From: Halobaculum litoreum
Lineage (GTDB): Archaea > Halobacteriota > Halobacteria > Halobacteriales > Haloferacaceae
Direction of reading: 5' to 3'
DNA: 64,000 nucleotides
NCBI RefSeq assembly: GCF_030127125.1
Contig: NZ_CP126156.1
Span: forward strand, 248,001 to 312,000
A program made the position numbers and the translations under genes. Positions within the stretch are counted from its first letter, which is position 1. Every line of letters starts with the position of its first letter. Positions 54,634 to 63,758 of this stretch are shown one piece after another. The notes beneath the pieces are model-generated. The model had not been told where the DNA came from and did not search any database. It saw only the letters and a list, made by a program, of their open reading frames with translations.

Positions 54634-56430
54634 ATGAAAATCCACGTGGGCGCGGCCGCGACCGACGAGGAGGCCTCCGCCATCGCGGAGGCGATGGCCG
54701 AGCACTTCGGCGTCGCCACCGAGGTGTACGCCGGCGACGACGCCGACGAGCCGCTCGCGACCGCCGAGCCGCCGGAGATCGACTACCCGCTGGACGACGA
54801 TCTGGGGCCGACCGACCGCGAGGCGCGACTGCGGGCGGAGATCGACGACATCCTGCAGGGCGGCCCCGAGAAGTACAAACGGCGCCTCCCCGACCAGGGG
54901 AAACTGTTCGTCCGCGACCGACTGGACCTGTGGTTCGGCGAGGGCGGGGAGGGCGGCCCGGGCGACGCCGGCCGGGAGGGCGCCGCCGACGGCGTGAAGT
55001 TCGAGGACGGGAAGTTCGCCCACTTCGACGCGTGGCACGAGCACTCCCCCGACGTCGACGAGTACGACGAGGGCAACCGCCTCCCCGCGGACGGCCTCAT
55101 CACGGGGGCCGCCGAGTTCGAGGGGCGCGACCTGCACTTCATGGCGAACGACTTCACGGTGAAGGCGGGGTCGATGGCCGGCAAGGGCGTCGAGAAATTC
55201 CTCCGGATGCAACAGCGCGCCCTGAAGAACGGGAAGCCGGTGCTGTACCTGATGGACTCGTCGGGCGGCCGGATCGACCAGCAGACGGGCTTCTTCGCCA
55301 ACCGCGAGGGGATCGGGAAGTACTACTACAACCACTCGATGCTGTCGGGGCGCGTCCCACAGGTCTGCGTCCTCTACGGGCCGTGCATCGCGGGGGCGGC
55401 GTACACCCCCGTCTTCGCCGACTTCACGATCATGGTCGAGGGGATGTCCGCGATGGCGATCGCGTCGCCGCGGATGGTGAAGATGGTCACCGGCGAGGAG
55501 ATCGACATGGACGAGTTGGGCGGCCCGGACGTCCACGCCAAGCACTCCGGGAGCGCCGACCTCGTCGCCGAGGACGAGCGCCACGCCCGCGAACTCGTCG
55601 CGAAACTGGTGGGCTACCTCCCGGACAAGGCGGGCGAGAAACCCCCGCGCTCGGACCCGAAGCCCCCGACGTACGCCCCCGACGGGATCGACGAACTGAT
55701 CCCCGAGGCGCCGAACCGCCCGTACGACGTCCACGACCTGCTCGAGCGGGTCTGTGACGCCGAGTCCGTCTTCGAGTTGAAGCCCGACTACGGCAAGGAG
55801 ATCGTCACGGCGTTCGCGCGCATCGACGGCCGGCCCGTGGGGATCGTCGCGAACCAGCCGACCGAGCGCTCGGGCGCCATCTTTCCCGACGCCGCCGAGA
55901 AGGCCGCGCAGTTCATCTGGACGTGCGACGCCTACGAGGTGCCGCTGCTGTACCTGTGTGACACGCCGGGGTTTATGGCCGGCTCGCAGGTCGAGAAGGA
56001 CGCCATCCTCGAGAAGGGGAAGAAGTTCATCTACGCCACCTCCTCGGCGACCGTCCCCAAGCAGACCGTCGTCGTCCGCAAGGCGTACGGCGCCGGCATC
56101 TACGCGATGGGCGGGCCCGCCTACGAGCCCGAGTCGGTGATCGGTCTCCCCTCCGGCGAGATCGGGATCATGGGGCCCGAGGCCGCGATCAACGCGGTGT
56201 ACGCCAACAAGCTGAACGCCATCGACGATCCCGACGAGCGGGCCGCGCGCGAGGACGAACTCCGCGAGGAGTACCGCCGCGACATCGACGTCCACCGGAT
56301 GGCCAGCGAGGTCGTCATCGACGAGATCGTCCCGCCGTCGGAGCTGCGCGAGGAGCTGGTCCAGCGATTCGACTTCTACGCGGACATCGAGAAGTCGGTG
56401 CCGGACAAGAAGCACGGCACCGTCCTCTGA
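54634..56430 (+). CDS. acyl-CoA carboxylase carboxyltransferase subunit
   Basis: A 598-residue biotin-dependent carboxyltransferase (crotonase-like double fold) of the propionyl-CoA or acetyl-CoA carboxylase family. Motifs include SSGGRIDQQTGFF, GPCIAGAAYTPVFADF, ANQPTERSGAIFPDAAEKAA and CDTPGFMAGSQVEKDAIL. The first 60 residues (MKIHVGAAATDEEASAIAEA) form a small extra helical domain. No biotin carboxylase or biotin carrier gene lies nearby, so its partner is encoded elsewhere. The start is ATG 54634. Confidence 0.9.
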   Translation: MKIHVGAAATDEEASAIAEAMAEHFGVATEVYAGDDADEPLATAEPPEIDYPLDDDLGPTDREARLRAEIDDILQGGPEKYKRRLPDQGKLFVRDRLDLWFGEGGEGGPGDAGREGAADGVKFEDGKFAHFDAWHEHSPDVDEYDEGNRLPADGLITGAAEFEGRDLHFMANDFTVKAGSMAGKGVEKFLRMQQRALKNGKPVLYLMDSSGGRIDQQTGFFANREGIGKYYYNHSMLSGRVPQVCVLYGPCIAGAAYTPVFADFTIMVEGMSAMAIASPRMVKMVTGEEIDMDELGGPDVHAKHSGSADLVAEDERHARELVAKLVGYLPDKAGEKPPRSDPKPPTYAPDGIDELIPEAPNRPYDVHDLLERVCDAESVFELKPDYGKEIVTAFARIDGRPVGIVANQPTERSGAIFPDAAEKAAQFIWTCDAYEVPLLYLCDTPGFMAGSQVEKDAILEKGKKFIYATSSATVPKQTVVVRKAYGAGIYAMGGPAYEPESVIGLPSGEIGIMGPEAAINAVYANKLNAIDDPDERAAREDELREEYRRDIDVHRMASEVVIDEIVPPSELREELVQRFDFYADIEKSVPDKKHGTVL

Positions 56431-56590
56431 CCGGCGGGATCGAGTTGAAGTACCGAAACGGGACCACCCCGTCCGTGTCCTGACGAGCCGACGGACGGCG
56501 GTCCGCGGGTGCCCGGTGCCCCGCCGTCCGACCGCGCCGCATCGGCTGTTCGCCCGTACCTCGTCCCACGAGCGTGCGCGACCGCGTCGG

Positions 56591-57196
56591 CTACCGGTCG
56601 AACGCCGCCCTGAGCAGCCGCACCTCGTCGCGGACCGCCCGCCACGCGTCGAGTGACCCGGGGATCGACTCCTCCCGTCGGCCCTCGTCACCACCGCCGC
56701 CCGTGTTGTCGTCGACGAGCCCGCGTACGTCCCGCGGGTCGTCGACGCGGCGGAACGACACTCCGCCCCCGGCTGTCTGGATCGTCACGGTCCCGTAGCC
56801 GAACAGCGACCCGGTCACCGACTGCTCGTACGCGGTGTTCTCCACCATCGAGAGCCGCGCGCGGACGACGCGGCGCCCGACGACGCCGGTCTTCACCGAC
56901 GCGGCTCGGTCGGTGAGGACGTACCGGGTGTTCGTCAGCGACAGCACCGCCAGCGCCGGGATGGAGGCGCCGACGATCACCGCCAGCGCCGCGACCGCGA
57001 CCCCGACCCGCCCGGCACCGCCCGCGGGGCCGACGGCGAGCGCCAGGCCGCCGACCCCGACGCCGAGCCCGACGACCCCCGCGGGGATCGCGGCCGAGAG
57101 CCGCGGCCGCCCGGTCCACAGCACCGTCTCGTCGTCGGCCAGCGGAACCGCCTCGGGGACGCCATCGGCGCCCGCGGCCGCGGCGGCGTCGCTCAT
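56591..57196 (-). CDS. PH-domain membrane protein (second of a pair)
   Basis: A 201-residue protein with two or more hydrophobic spans, then a bacterial PH-like domain (NTRYVLTDRAASVKTGVVGRR, SLFGYGTVTIQTAGGGVSFR) on the cytoplasmic side. Its start overlaps the stop of the 57193-57840 gene by four bases, so the two are made together and may form a hetero-oligomer. Family members (DUF304/YdbS-like) affect membrane stress. Specific function unknown. Confidence 0.82.
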   Translation of the reverse strand: MSDAAAAAGADGVPEAVPLADDETVLWTGRPRLSAAIPAGVVGLGVGVGGLALAVGPAGGAGRVGVAVAALAVIVGASIPALAVLSLTNTRYVLTDRAASVKTGVVGRRVVRARLSMVENTAYEQSVTGSLFGYGTVTIQTAGGGVSFRRVDDPRDVRGLVDDNTGGGGDEGRREESIPGSLDAWRAVRDEVRLLRAAFDR

Positions 57197-57840
57197 CGGT
57201 CGCCGTCGTCCTCGGCGACGAACGGGGACTCGGTGTCGACCATGTCCGCCCCGCCGTCGTCGCTCCCGGCCGAACCGTCCGCCGCCCCGTCCGTGTCCTC
57301 GACGGCCGTCCGGATCGCCCGCAACTCGGCGAGGATGTCCGCGAGGACGTCGGGTTTCGTCTCCGCGTCGGCGTCGCCGCCGCGGCCGCCGCGGCCGTCG
57401 CGGGCGCGGATCCGTTCGTTGATCAGTTCCTGGATGCGTTTCGGGTCGCCGACGCTGTCGAGGCTGAGTTCGACCCCGGAGCCGCCGGCCGTCGAGATGT
57501 CGACGTCGCCGAAGCCGAACTGCGTGCCGAAGAACCCCTGCGTGTAGGAGGTGTCCTGCACCTTCTCGAAGCCGACGCGCTTCACGTCGCGCGACAGCAC
57601 GCCGCGCTTCTTGTACAGCGCCTCGGTCGTGATCACGTACTCGGTGTTCTCGCGTGCGAGGTACGCCGACGCGACGATCGGGAGTCCCACCAGCACCAAC
57701 GACAGCGGGATCCCGATCACCAGCGCCGGGACGAGGCTCATCGAGTGCGGCTTGCCGGTCCAGACGACCTCCTCCTCGGGGTCGAGCGAGAGCCAGTCGA
57801 AGCCGTCCGGGAGGGCACCGTCCGCGGGGTCGGATGACAT
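57193..57840 (-). CDS. PH-domain membrane protein (first of a pair)
   Basis: A 215-residue protein of the same family: two hydrophobic spans (LVPALVIGIPLSLVLVGLPI and a preceding WTGKPHS motif), then a PH-like domain (YVITTEALYKKRGVLSRDVK, FGFGDVDISTAGGSG). The C-terminal coil ILAELRAIRTAVEDTD and an acidic tail are present. Start ATG 57840. The WTGRPRL/WTGKPHS motif at the membrane border is shared with its partner. Confidence 0.82.
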   Translation of the reverse strand: MSSDPADGALPDGFDWLSLDPEEEVVWTGKPHSMSLVPALVIGIPLSLVLVGLPIVASAYLARENTEYVITTEALYKKRGVLSRDVKRVGFEKVQDTSYTQGFFGTQFGFGDVDISTAGGSGVELSLDSVGDPKRIQELINERIRARDGRGGRGGDADAETKPDVLADILAELRAIRTAVEDTDGAADGSAGSDDGGADMVDTESPFVAEDDGDR

Positions 57841-57888
57841 GGGCGGTGGTGTCGCGCCGGAGGTGATAAACCCCACCCCGACGCCGCC

Positions 57889-58323
57889 TCACTCGGCGTC
57901 GGTCAACGAGTGCCGCAGCACCGCGAGGGCGAGGCCGACGAGCCCGACGCCGCGCGCCAACACGTCGCCGAAGGCGCCGCCGGCGGGCCCGCCCGTCGTC
58001 GCCCACACGACCGCGAGGTAGACACACGTCGCCGTCAGCGACGCGGCGGCGACGAACGAGGCGAGGGCGACGACGCGGTCGGCGAGGAGCGCGAGGCCGA
58101 AGGCCACCTCGAGGAAACCGTTGACCAGCATGAACGCGGTCGGCGAGACGACGAGCCACGGCGCGAGCCAGTCGACGACGTAGACGGTCCACGCGGCCGG
58201 GTCGAGCAGTTTGTGGACGCCGGCGGCGAGGACCATCCCGCCGAGGCCCCACCGGGCGAGCGTCGGCGACGACGGGAGCCGTGCGGCCGTCGCCCGCGCG
58301 CCCTCGATGACGGTGTCTGACAC
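57889..58323 (-). CDS. DoxX-family membrane protein
   Basis: A 144-residue four-span protein with LARWGLGGMVLAAGVHKLLDPAAWTVYVVD and FLEVAFGLALLADR, typical of DoxX/DUF proteins in thiosulfate oxidation or redox stress complexes. Start GTG 58323. It lies 48 nt from the PH-domain pair on the same strand and could be in the same transcript. The redox partner is not identified. Confidence 0.8.
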   Translation of the reverse strand: MSDTVIEGARATAARLPSSPTLARWGLGGMVLAAGVHKLLDPAAWTVYVVDWLAPWLVVSPTAFMLVNGFLEVAFGLALLADRVVALASFVAAASLTATCVYLAVVWATTGGPAGGAFGDVLARGVGLVGLALAVLRHSLTDAE

Positions 58324-58370
58324 GGGGTCGCTTCGGCTCGGACAGGTAAGTAGGCTGCTCCCGGCGGCGA

Positions 58371-59057
58371 TCAGTCGTCGGCGTGTGCGCGGAGGATCCG
58401 CCGGTAGTACGGCTCCATGACCGTGACGGCCTCCCGCCAGTGGACGTCCTCGTGGAGGTCGTGGAGTTCGACGCCGAGGAGGTACCGGACCGGCGCCGTC
58501 CCGAACCCCTGCCGCCCGTCGCTGGGCTTCTCCGGGTACGTCTCGTCGCCGATGGCGGTCCGGAACTCGATCCGCTGCGCCCGGAGCATCGGCGTCCAGT
58601 AGTCTCCGTCGGCCTTGTGGTTGCGCCACGCCCGCGTCGTCGCCGCGGCGTACTCGGGGTCCATCCCCACAGCCGCGGCCCTGTCGCGCAACGGCTCCCT
58701 GACGGCGCTCCAGTCGGCGTCGCGGATCGACTCGGCGTGGATGCGGCCGTCCCGCATGTGCTCGGTCTCGATGTCGTCTTTCGCCCACAGCGCGTCGACG
58801 TACCCCCGCGCCGCCCGACGGGCGGCCGCCTCGTCGACGTCGCCGAACTGGCGGGCGTCGACGGCGGCGAACGACGCGACCGCCGCCGACCGATCCCCCC
58901 GGTCGTGGTAGCGGAACCCCGCACACAGCTCCCGCGCCATGTGCCGCGCCGCCCGTGCGACCGGGTCGTCGTCCCCGTCGAACTCCCCCCCGGCTCCCTC
59001 GGCCGCGACAGACCCCCCGATGCTCCCTCCCTCGCCGCGTCGTGCGTCTCCCGTCAC
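58371..59057 (-). CDS. hypothetical protein, 228 aa
   Basis: A soluble acidic protein with an N-terminal disordered part and a helical domain starting near residue 35. Aromatic-rich YHDRGDRSAAVASFAAVDAR and DYWTPMLRAQRIEFRTAIGD stand out, as do conserved-looking HDLHEDVHW near the C-terminus. No motif identifies a function. The start is GTG 59057. A TATA-like CATAGTATTTT lies about 36 nt upstream on the same strand. Confidence 0.55.
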   Translation of the reverse strand: MTGDARRGEGGSIGGSVAAEGAGGEFDGDDDPVARAARHMARELCAGFRYHDRGDRSAAVASFAAVDARQFGDVDEAAARRAARGYVDALWAKDDIETEHMRDGRIHAESIRDADWSAVREPLRDRAAAVGMDPEYAAATTRAWRNHKADGDYWTPMLRAQRIEFRTAIGDETYPEKPSDGRQGFGTAPVRYLLGVELHDLHEDVHWREAVTVMEPYYRRILRAHADD

Positions 59058-59186
59058 GGGTTACTCATCCGAGGTCCGTGTCGGACCGACATAGTATTTT
59101 TGCCGCTCGTCCGTCACTAATTTTGTCCGCGCCTGCCGAGAGATTGCACGCCCGCGCTCGGTCGTGCGCCCGTCGCGCCGAGCCGG

Positions 59187-59651
59187 TCACTCCGCGTCGG
59201 GGCGCTTGAGCGACAGCACGGTCCGTTCGAAGCTGCAGACGAGCGTCTCGTCGTCGCCGTCCGCTTTGTACGCGTCCACCCGCATCGTGACGACGCCGCG
59301 CTCCCCGTCGCTGGTCTCGCGTTTGTCGAGCACGGTCGACTCCGCGCGGATCGTGTCGCCGTGGAACACGGGGTTCGGGTGCTCGACGTCGTCGTACGAC
59401 AGGTTCGCGACGATGGTGCCGTCGGTCGTGTCCGGGATCGAGAGGCCGGTCGCGAGCGCCATCGTGTAGATGCCGTTGACGAGTCGCTCCCCGAACTGCG
59501 TGTCCGCCGCGAACGCGGCGTCGAGGTGGAGCGGCTGCTGGTTCATCGTCATGTCGCAGAACGTCTGGTTGTCGCGCTCGGAGACGGTCCGTCGCTTCTC
59601 GTGGACGATCGTCTCGCCCGGTTCGAACTCCTCGTAATACTTGCCGGCCAT
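59187..59651 (-). CDS. MaoC-family acyl-CoA hydratase
   Basis: A 154-residue hot-dog fold protein with the MaoC pattern: MNQQPLHLDAAFAADTQFGERLVNGIYTM and a later NLSYDDVEHPNPVFHGDTIRA. These carry the Asp/His active pair of R-hydratases. It could hydrate enoyl-CoA or mesaconyl-CoA-like thioesters, and it lies divergent to a CitE-like lyase, an arrangement that recalls methylaspartate-cycle or itaconate-type C5 pathways. The pairing is seen; the pathway is inferred. Confidence 0.87.
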   Translation of the reverse strand: MAGKYYEEFEPGETIVHEKRRTVSERDNQTFCDMTMNQQPLHLDAAFAADTQFGERLVNGIYTMALATGLSIPDTTDGTIVANLSYDDVEHPNPVFHGDTIRAESTVLDKRETSDGERGVVTMRVDAYKADGDDETLVCSFERTVLSLKRPDAE

Positions 59652-59761
59652 GGTCGGGGGTCGCCGTGGGGGCCCAAAACCGTACGGGAACCGCGTCGCG
59701 ACCCCGCGACGGCGACCCGGGGCCGCGGGGATTGATACGGTCGTCCGGCGAACCCCGATCC

Positions 59762-60610
59762 ATGCCCAGACGCAGTCTCCTGTTCTCCCCGGGCGACCGG
59801 CCCGACCTGATGCGGAAGGCGCCCGGCGCCGGCGCCGACACGATCGTGTTCGACCTCGAGGACGCCGTCGCCCCCGCCCGCAAGGCCGACGCTCGACGCG
59901 ACGTCCGCGACGTGCTCGCGGCCCCCGACTTCCGGCCCGACGCCGAGGTGTGCGTTCGCGTGACCGGCACCGACACCTACCGCGACCTGGAGGTGCTCGC
60001 GGACGACGCGGCGACCTTCGACGCGGTGATGCTCCCGAAGGCGGAGTCGGCCGACGCCGTCGACCACCTCGCGGCGCAGTTGCGCGAACGCGACCGCTCG
60101 GTCCCGGTGATCGCGCTGATCGAGACGGCGCGCGGCGTGTTGCGCGCCGCGGAGATCGCCGACGCCCGCGCGACCGACGCCGTGGCGTTCGGCGCGGAGG
60201 ACCTCTCGGCGGACCTCGGGGCGACCCGGACCGACGAGGGCACGGAGGTGCTGTACGCCCGCGAGAAGGTGGTCACGGCGGCCGCGGCCGCCGGCGTCGA
60301 CGCGATCGACACGGTGTACACGGACTTCGACGACACGGAGGGACTGGCCGGGGAGACGCGCTTCGCGGCCACGCTCGGGTACGACGGCAAGATGGCGATC
60401 CACCCCGCGCAGGTGTCCGTGATCAACGAGGCGTTCACGCCCGACGCCGAGTCGATCGCGTGGGCGCGGGACGTGCTCGCCGCCCGCGACGACGCCGCGG
60501 CCGACGACCGCGGCGTGTTCGAGGTCGACGGCGAGATGATCGACGCGCCGCTGGTCGCGCAGGCCGAGCGGGTCCGCGAGTACGCGCGGCTGGCGGGCGA
60601 GTGGGAGTGA
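59762..60610 (+). CDS. HpcH/HpaI aldolase, citrate lyase beta-like
   Basis: A 282-residue member of the CitE/malyl-CoA lyase family. RSLLFSPGDRPDLMRKA opens the protein, the metal acids are in VFDLEDAVAP, and the active-site ALIETARGVLRA and AFGAEDLSADLG are conserved. It probably cleaves malyl-CoA, methylmalyl-CoA or citramalyl-CoA. The start ATG 59762 gives the usual N-terminus. The gene is divergent from the MaoC-type hydratase with a 110-nt gap. Confidence 0.9.
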   Translation: MPRRSLLFSPGDRPDLMRKAPGAGADTIVFDLEDAVAPARKADARRDVRDVLAAPDFRPDAEVCVRVTGTDTYRDLEVLADDAATFDAVMLPKAESADAVDHLAAQLRERDRSVPVIALIETARGVLRAAEIADARATDAVAFGAEDLSADLGATRTDEGTEVLYAREKVVTAAAAAGVDAIDTVYTDFDDTEGLAGETRFAATLGYDGKMAIHPAQVSVINEAFTPDAESIAWARDVLAARDDAAADDRGVFEVDGEMIDAPLVAQAERVREYARLAGEWE

Positions 60611-60696
60611 GAACTGCGGACCGACGGCGTAATCGTCGCTACGGCGGTCGTGGGGTCGCGGTCACTGAACCCGGCGCCCGCCACGCCGGCAGCGAC

Positions 60697-61980
60697 TCAC
60701 CGCGAAGCGACCCAATCGTCGAACGTCTCGGACTCGACGATCCGGGCGGGCGCCTGGTGATCCGCGTGGCCCTCGCCACAGTATTCGGTGCAGAGCGTGC
60801 GCCCTTCGAACGGCTCCGTCGGGGCGACGACGACGTACTGGTCGACGCCGGGTTCGGCTAAAACAGCCCCGTCGACGGTCTGGACACGCAGGCCGTGCAC
60901 GACGTCCGAACTGGTCGCAACGAGCACCGTTTCGCGTCCCGTCGGGAGCACCAACTCATCCGAGCCGGTGATGCCGTACTCGGGGTAGTCGAACGTCCAG
61001 TCCCACTGACTGGCACGGACACGAACGCGTTCCGGGTCGTCCAGCCCGCGGGGGCGCAGATAGACGTTCTCACCCCCGTACGGGAACGAACTCGAATCCG
61101 CGTGTGCCGTGATCATCGCACTGTCGGTCGAAACCGTGTCACCGTTCACCAGGAAGGGGTAGTTGTCGAAGGTGCTCCCGATGAACGTCGCTTCGTCGGC
61201 CTCGCCCTCGGGGTACTTAGCGGCGACCGTCGACGTGATCGGGAACTCCTCGTCGTCCTTCTCCCCGATCGTGTGCCCCCAGGCGGAGGCGAGCGCCCCC
61301 TGAACGTGCCCGCTTTCCTCGCTGAAGCCACCGCCGGTCGCCGACACGGCCACCGACAGGAAGTGGTCGCAGTCCGCCGCCTCGACGGTCTCCGAGGCGA
61401 CCGCTTGCCGCTCGGTCGGCGACTGCTCTGATCCCGCCTCGGACCCCGTGTCAACGACCCGCTCGAAGAGGTCCCGGGGGCCGAGCGACACCCGGTCGTC
61501 CGGTCGAACGAACGTCAGTCGCTCGCCGTCGAGTCCGAGCACCCCGTCGTCGTGTTCGTACAGCGTGTACGGGTCGACCGACCCGGCTTCGGGACCGGCG
61601 ATCGAGTCGCCGAACGCGTCCCCGTCGGGGGCCGTAGCCGACACCACCGTCCCGTCGAGCGCGGTGTACCCCTCGACCAACGACGTGACGTCCACGTCGA
61701 GCGAGCGCGGGAGCGCCTTGTCCAGGAGTTGCAGCCGAACGCGCGTCTGACTGGTCGCGGCGAGCGTCGCAGGGGAGAAGAACCGGGCCGTGATCACGTC
61801 CCCGTCGTACTCGTCGTCCTCGAATCGCGGCACGTGTTCGTGAACTGGGTCGCTTTCGTCTCCGTCGATACTTTGCCCGCCGGAGTCGCCGCTAGTGCCG
61901 GTACAGCCCGCGAAGAGTCCGGCCGACGCCACGCCGAGCCCTCGAAGAAATCGTCGTCGACCGTCCGGGTCGTTACGCAT
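60697..61980 (-). CDS. COX2-like cupredoxin lipoprotein with variant CuA site
   Basis: A 427-residue exported protein. The Tat signal DGRRRFLRGLGVASAGLFAGC (read across RR) ends in a lipobox Cys. A long middle domain (about 130-320) has no family I recognise. The C-terminus is a COX2-type cupredoxin with SQWDWTFDYPEYG and CTEYCGEGHADH (Cys397, Cys401, His405). The usual axial Met is replaced by His408. No other oxidase subunits lie nearby, so it is a stand-alone copper protein. The start is ATG 61980. Confidence 0.78.
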   Translation of the reverse strand: MRNDPDGRRRFLRGLGVASAGLFAGCTGTSGDSGGQSIDGDESDPVHEHVPRFEDDEYDGDVITARFFSPATLAATSQTRVRLQLLDKALPRSLDVDVTSLVEGYTALDGTVVSATAPDGDAFGDSIAGPEAGSVDPYTLYEHDDGVLGLDGERLTFVRPDDRVSLGPRDLFERVVDTGSEAGSEQSPTERQAVASETVEAADCDHFLSVAVSATGGGFSEESGHVQGALASAWGHTIGEKDDEEFPITSTVAAKYPEGEADEATFIGSTFDNYPFLVNGDTVSTDSAMITAHADSSSFPYGGENVYLRPRGLDDPERVRVRASQWDWTFDYPEYGITGSDELVLPTGRETVLVATSSDVVHGLRVQTVDGAVLAEPGVDQYVVVAPTEPFEGRTLCTEYCGEGHADHQAPARIVESETFDDWVASR

Positions 61981-62093
61981 CGTGATCTACTACCTGCCAA
62001 TTCATCACAATAACACTACCTGTCGCGGACACCGACCGGACGTCACTGCGCCAAGCCGGTCGGAGTCGACGACCGACGATCCCCGACGGCTCG

Positions 62094-63446
62094 TTACGGC
62101 CACAGCCCGCGGACGCTCTTGGCCTCCGCGATGCGCCCGAGCGCGACGACGTACGCCGCGTCGCGCCACGTGATGTCCTTGTCCTCGACCTCGGTGCGGA
62201 CGGCGTCCCACGCCTTCAGCATCTCCGCCTCCAGTTCCGAGCGCACCTCCTCGACGGTCCACGTCCGGCGGTTGATGTCCTGCAGCCACTCGAAGTAGCT
62301 GGCGGTGACGCCGCCGGCGTTCGCGAGGATGTCGGGGATCACGTGGACGCCGCGCTCGGCGAGGATCCCGTCGGCCGTGGACGTCGTCGGGCCGTTCGCC
62401 CCCTCGACGACGATGTCGGCGCGGACGTCGGCGGCGTTGTCCGCGGTGATGACGTTGCCGACGGCCGCCGGGACCACCACGTCCACGTCGAGTTCGAGGA
62501 TGTCGCTCCCCTCGTCGAGCAGGTCGACGCCGGCCGTCTCGGCGGCGTAGTCGGTGACGGCGTTGGGCCGCTCGGAGAAGCTCGGGACGGCGTAGGTGTC
62601 GAGCCCGGCGGGGTCGTACACGGCGCCACCGGTGTCGGAGACGGACACCACGTCCGCGCCCCAGTCGTCGAGCAGGCGGGCGGCGTTGGCGCCGACGGAG
62701 CCGTACCCCTGCACGGCGACCGTGAGGCCGTCGAGGTCGGAGCCGTAGTAGTCGGCGGCCTCGCGGACGACGATGGCGACCGACCGGCCGGGCGCCTCCT
62801 CGCGCCCCTCCGTCCCGCCGACGACGGGCGGCTTGCCCGTGACGACGCCGGGGATGGTCTCGCCCTCCTGCATCGAGTACGCGTCCATGAACCACGCCAT
62901 CGTCTGGGCGTCGGTGCCCATGTCGGGGGCGGGGATGTCCTTCTTCGGTCCGACGAACTTCCGCAGCTCCTCGGCGAAGCGGCGGGTGAGCTTCTCCGTC
63001 TCCGTCGCGGACAGCTCCTTGGGGTCGACGACGACGCCGCCCTTGCCGCCGCCGAAGGGGAGGTCCATCACCGCGCACTTCCACGTCATCCACATCGAGA
63101 GGCCGACGCACTCCGCCTCGCTGACGTGGGGGTGGAAGCGGAGGCCGCCCTTGTACGGTCCGCGCACGTCGTCGTGTTGGGCGCGGTAACCGGTGAACAC
63201 CTCGACGGAGCCGTCGTCGCGCTCCAGCGGCACCGCGACGCGGTGGACGGTCGTCGGGTGTTTCAGGCGCTCGACGACGCCGGGGTCCACGTCGATGTGG
63301 GCGGCGGCGTGCTCCAGTTGCCGGCGTGCGGTCTCCAGCGCCGTCTCGGGCTCGGCGTCGTCCTCGGTCCCGGCGTGTTCGTCGGTCGCGGCGGGTTCGT
63401 CGGTCGCGGCGCGGTCCTCGCGTGTGTCTGCGGTTCCGGTGGACAT
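62094..63446 (-). CDS. gdhB: glutamate dehydrogenase (Glu/Leu/Phe/Val family)
   Basis: A 450-residue NAD(P)-dependent dehydrogenase. The substrate lysine region [20 protein letters not shown] and the catalytic [11 protein letters not shown] are in place, the Rossmann motif [14 protein letters not shown] is near residue 245, and [18 protein letters not shown] and [12 protein letters not shown] complete the pattern. It lies head to head with a second GDH gene, so two isoforms of different cofactor or direction are likely. The acidic His/Glu N-terminus ([20 protein letters not shown]) is unusual. Confidence 0.93.
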   Translation of the reverse strand: MSTGTADTREDRAATDEPAATDEHAGTEDDAEPETALETARRQLEHAAAHIDVDPGVVERLKHPTTVHRVAVPLERDDGSVEVFTGYRAQHDDVRGPYKGGLRFHPHVSEAECVGLSMWMTWKCAVMDLPFGGGKGGVVVDPKELSATETEKLTRRFAEELRKFVGPKKDIPAPDMGTDAQTMAWFMDAYSMQEGETIPGVVTGKPPVVGGTEGREEAPGRSVAIVVREAADYYGSDLDGLTVAVQGYGSVGANAARLLDDWGADVVSVSDTGGAVYDPAGLDTYAVPSFSERPNAVTDYAAETAGVDLLDEGSDILELDVDVVVPAAVGNVITADNAADVRADIVVEGANGPTTSTADGILAERGVHVIPDILANAGGVTASYFEWLQDINRRTWTVEEVRSELEAEMLKAWDAVRTEVEDKDITWRDAAYVVALGRIAEAKSVRGLWP

Positions 63447-63758
63447 GGGTGGTGTCGCCCGCCGTGTGACGGGGTGATACCGGCGGTGCGACGGATCGGA
63501 ATATAGTATTAATGATGCTGTCCGAACTAAGGTATATTACCACAACATAGGTTCGACCGGCCGGACGGATCGCACGACTCCGTCGGGGTACGTCGTGGGA
63601 CGCCGGCCGCGCGCAGTCGATCGAGGGCGGCGTCCGGACCGTCGAGGTACCGGACGCGTCGCGTGTGGCCGTCGGTAGGTATGCGTCTTAGGGAGGGTAA
63701 GGAATATCCATGATATTGATTCGGCATCGTTAAGAACGGGGACGGTGCCCGGGTACGT
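63447..63758. other. divergent promoter region between two GDH genes
   Basis: The 312-nt gap holds no gene. Near gdhB lies an AT-rich island (AATATAGTATTAATG around 63500-63515) suited to a TATA box on the minus strand. On the plus side, ATCGTTAAG (63726-63734) is about 28 nt before the next ATG. An inverted repeat AATATC-CAT-GATATT sits at 63703-63717. Confidence 0.6.
63703..63717 (+). promoter_or_regulatory. inverted repeat upstream of second GDH gene
   Basis: AATATCCATGATATT has perfect six-base arms around CAT and lies just upstream of the TATA-like element, 42-56 nt before the ATG at 63759. It could bind a regulator such as an Lrp-type factor. Confidence 0.45.

Noticed and set aside
57193..57840. 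Reading the PH-domain pair as a two-component or defence system
   Set aside because: No kinase, nuclease or effector motif is present; the PH-like fold and WTGxP border fit known stress-membrane families.
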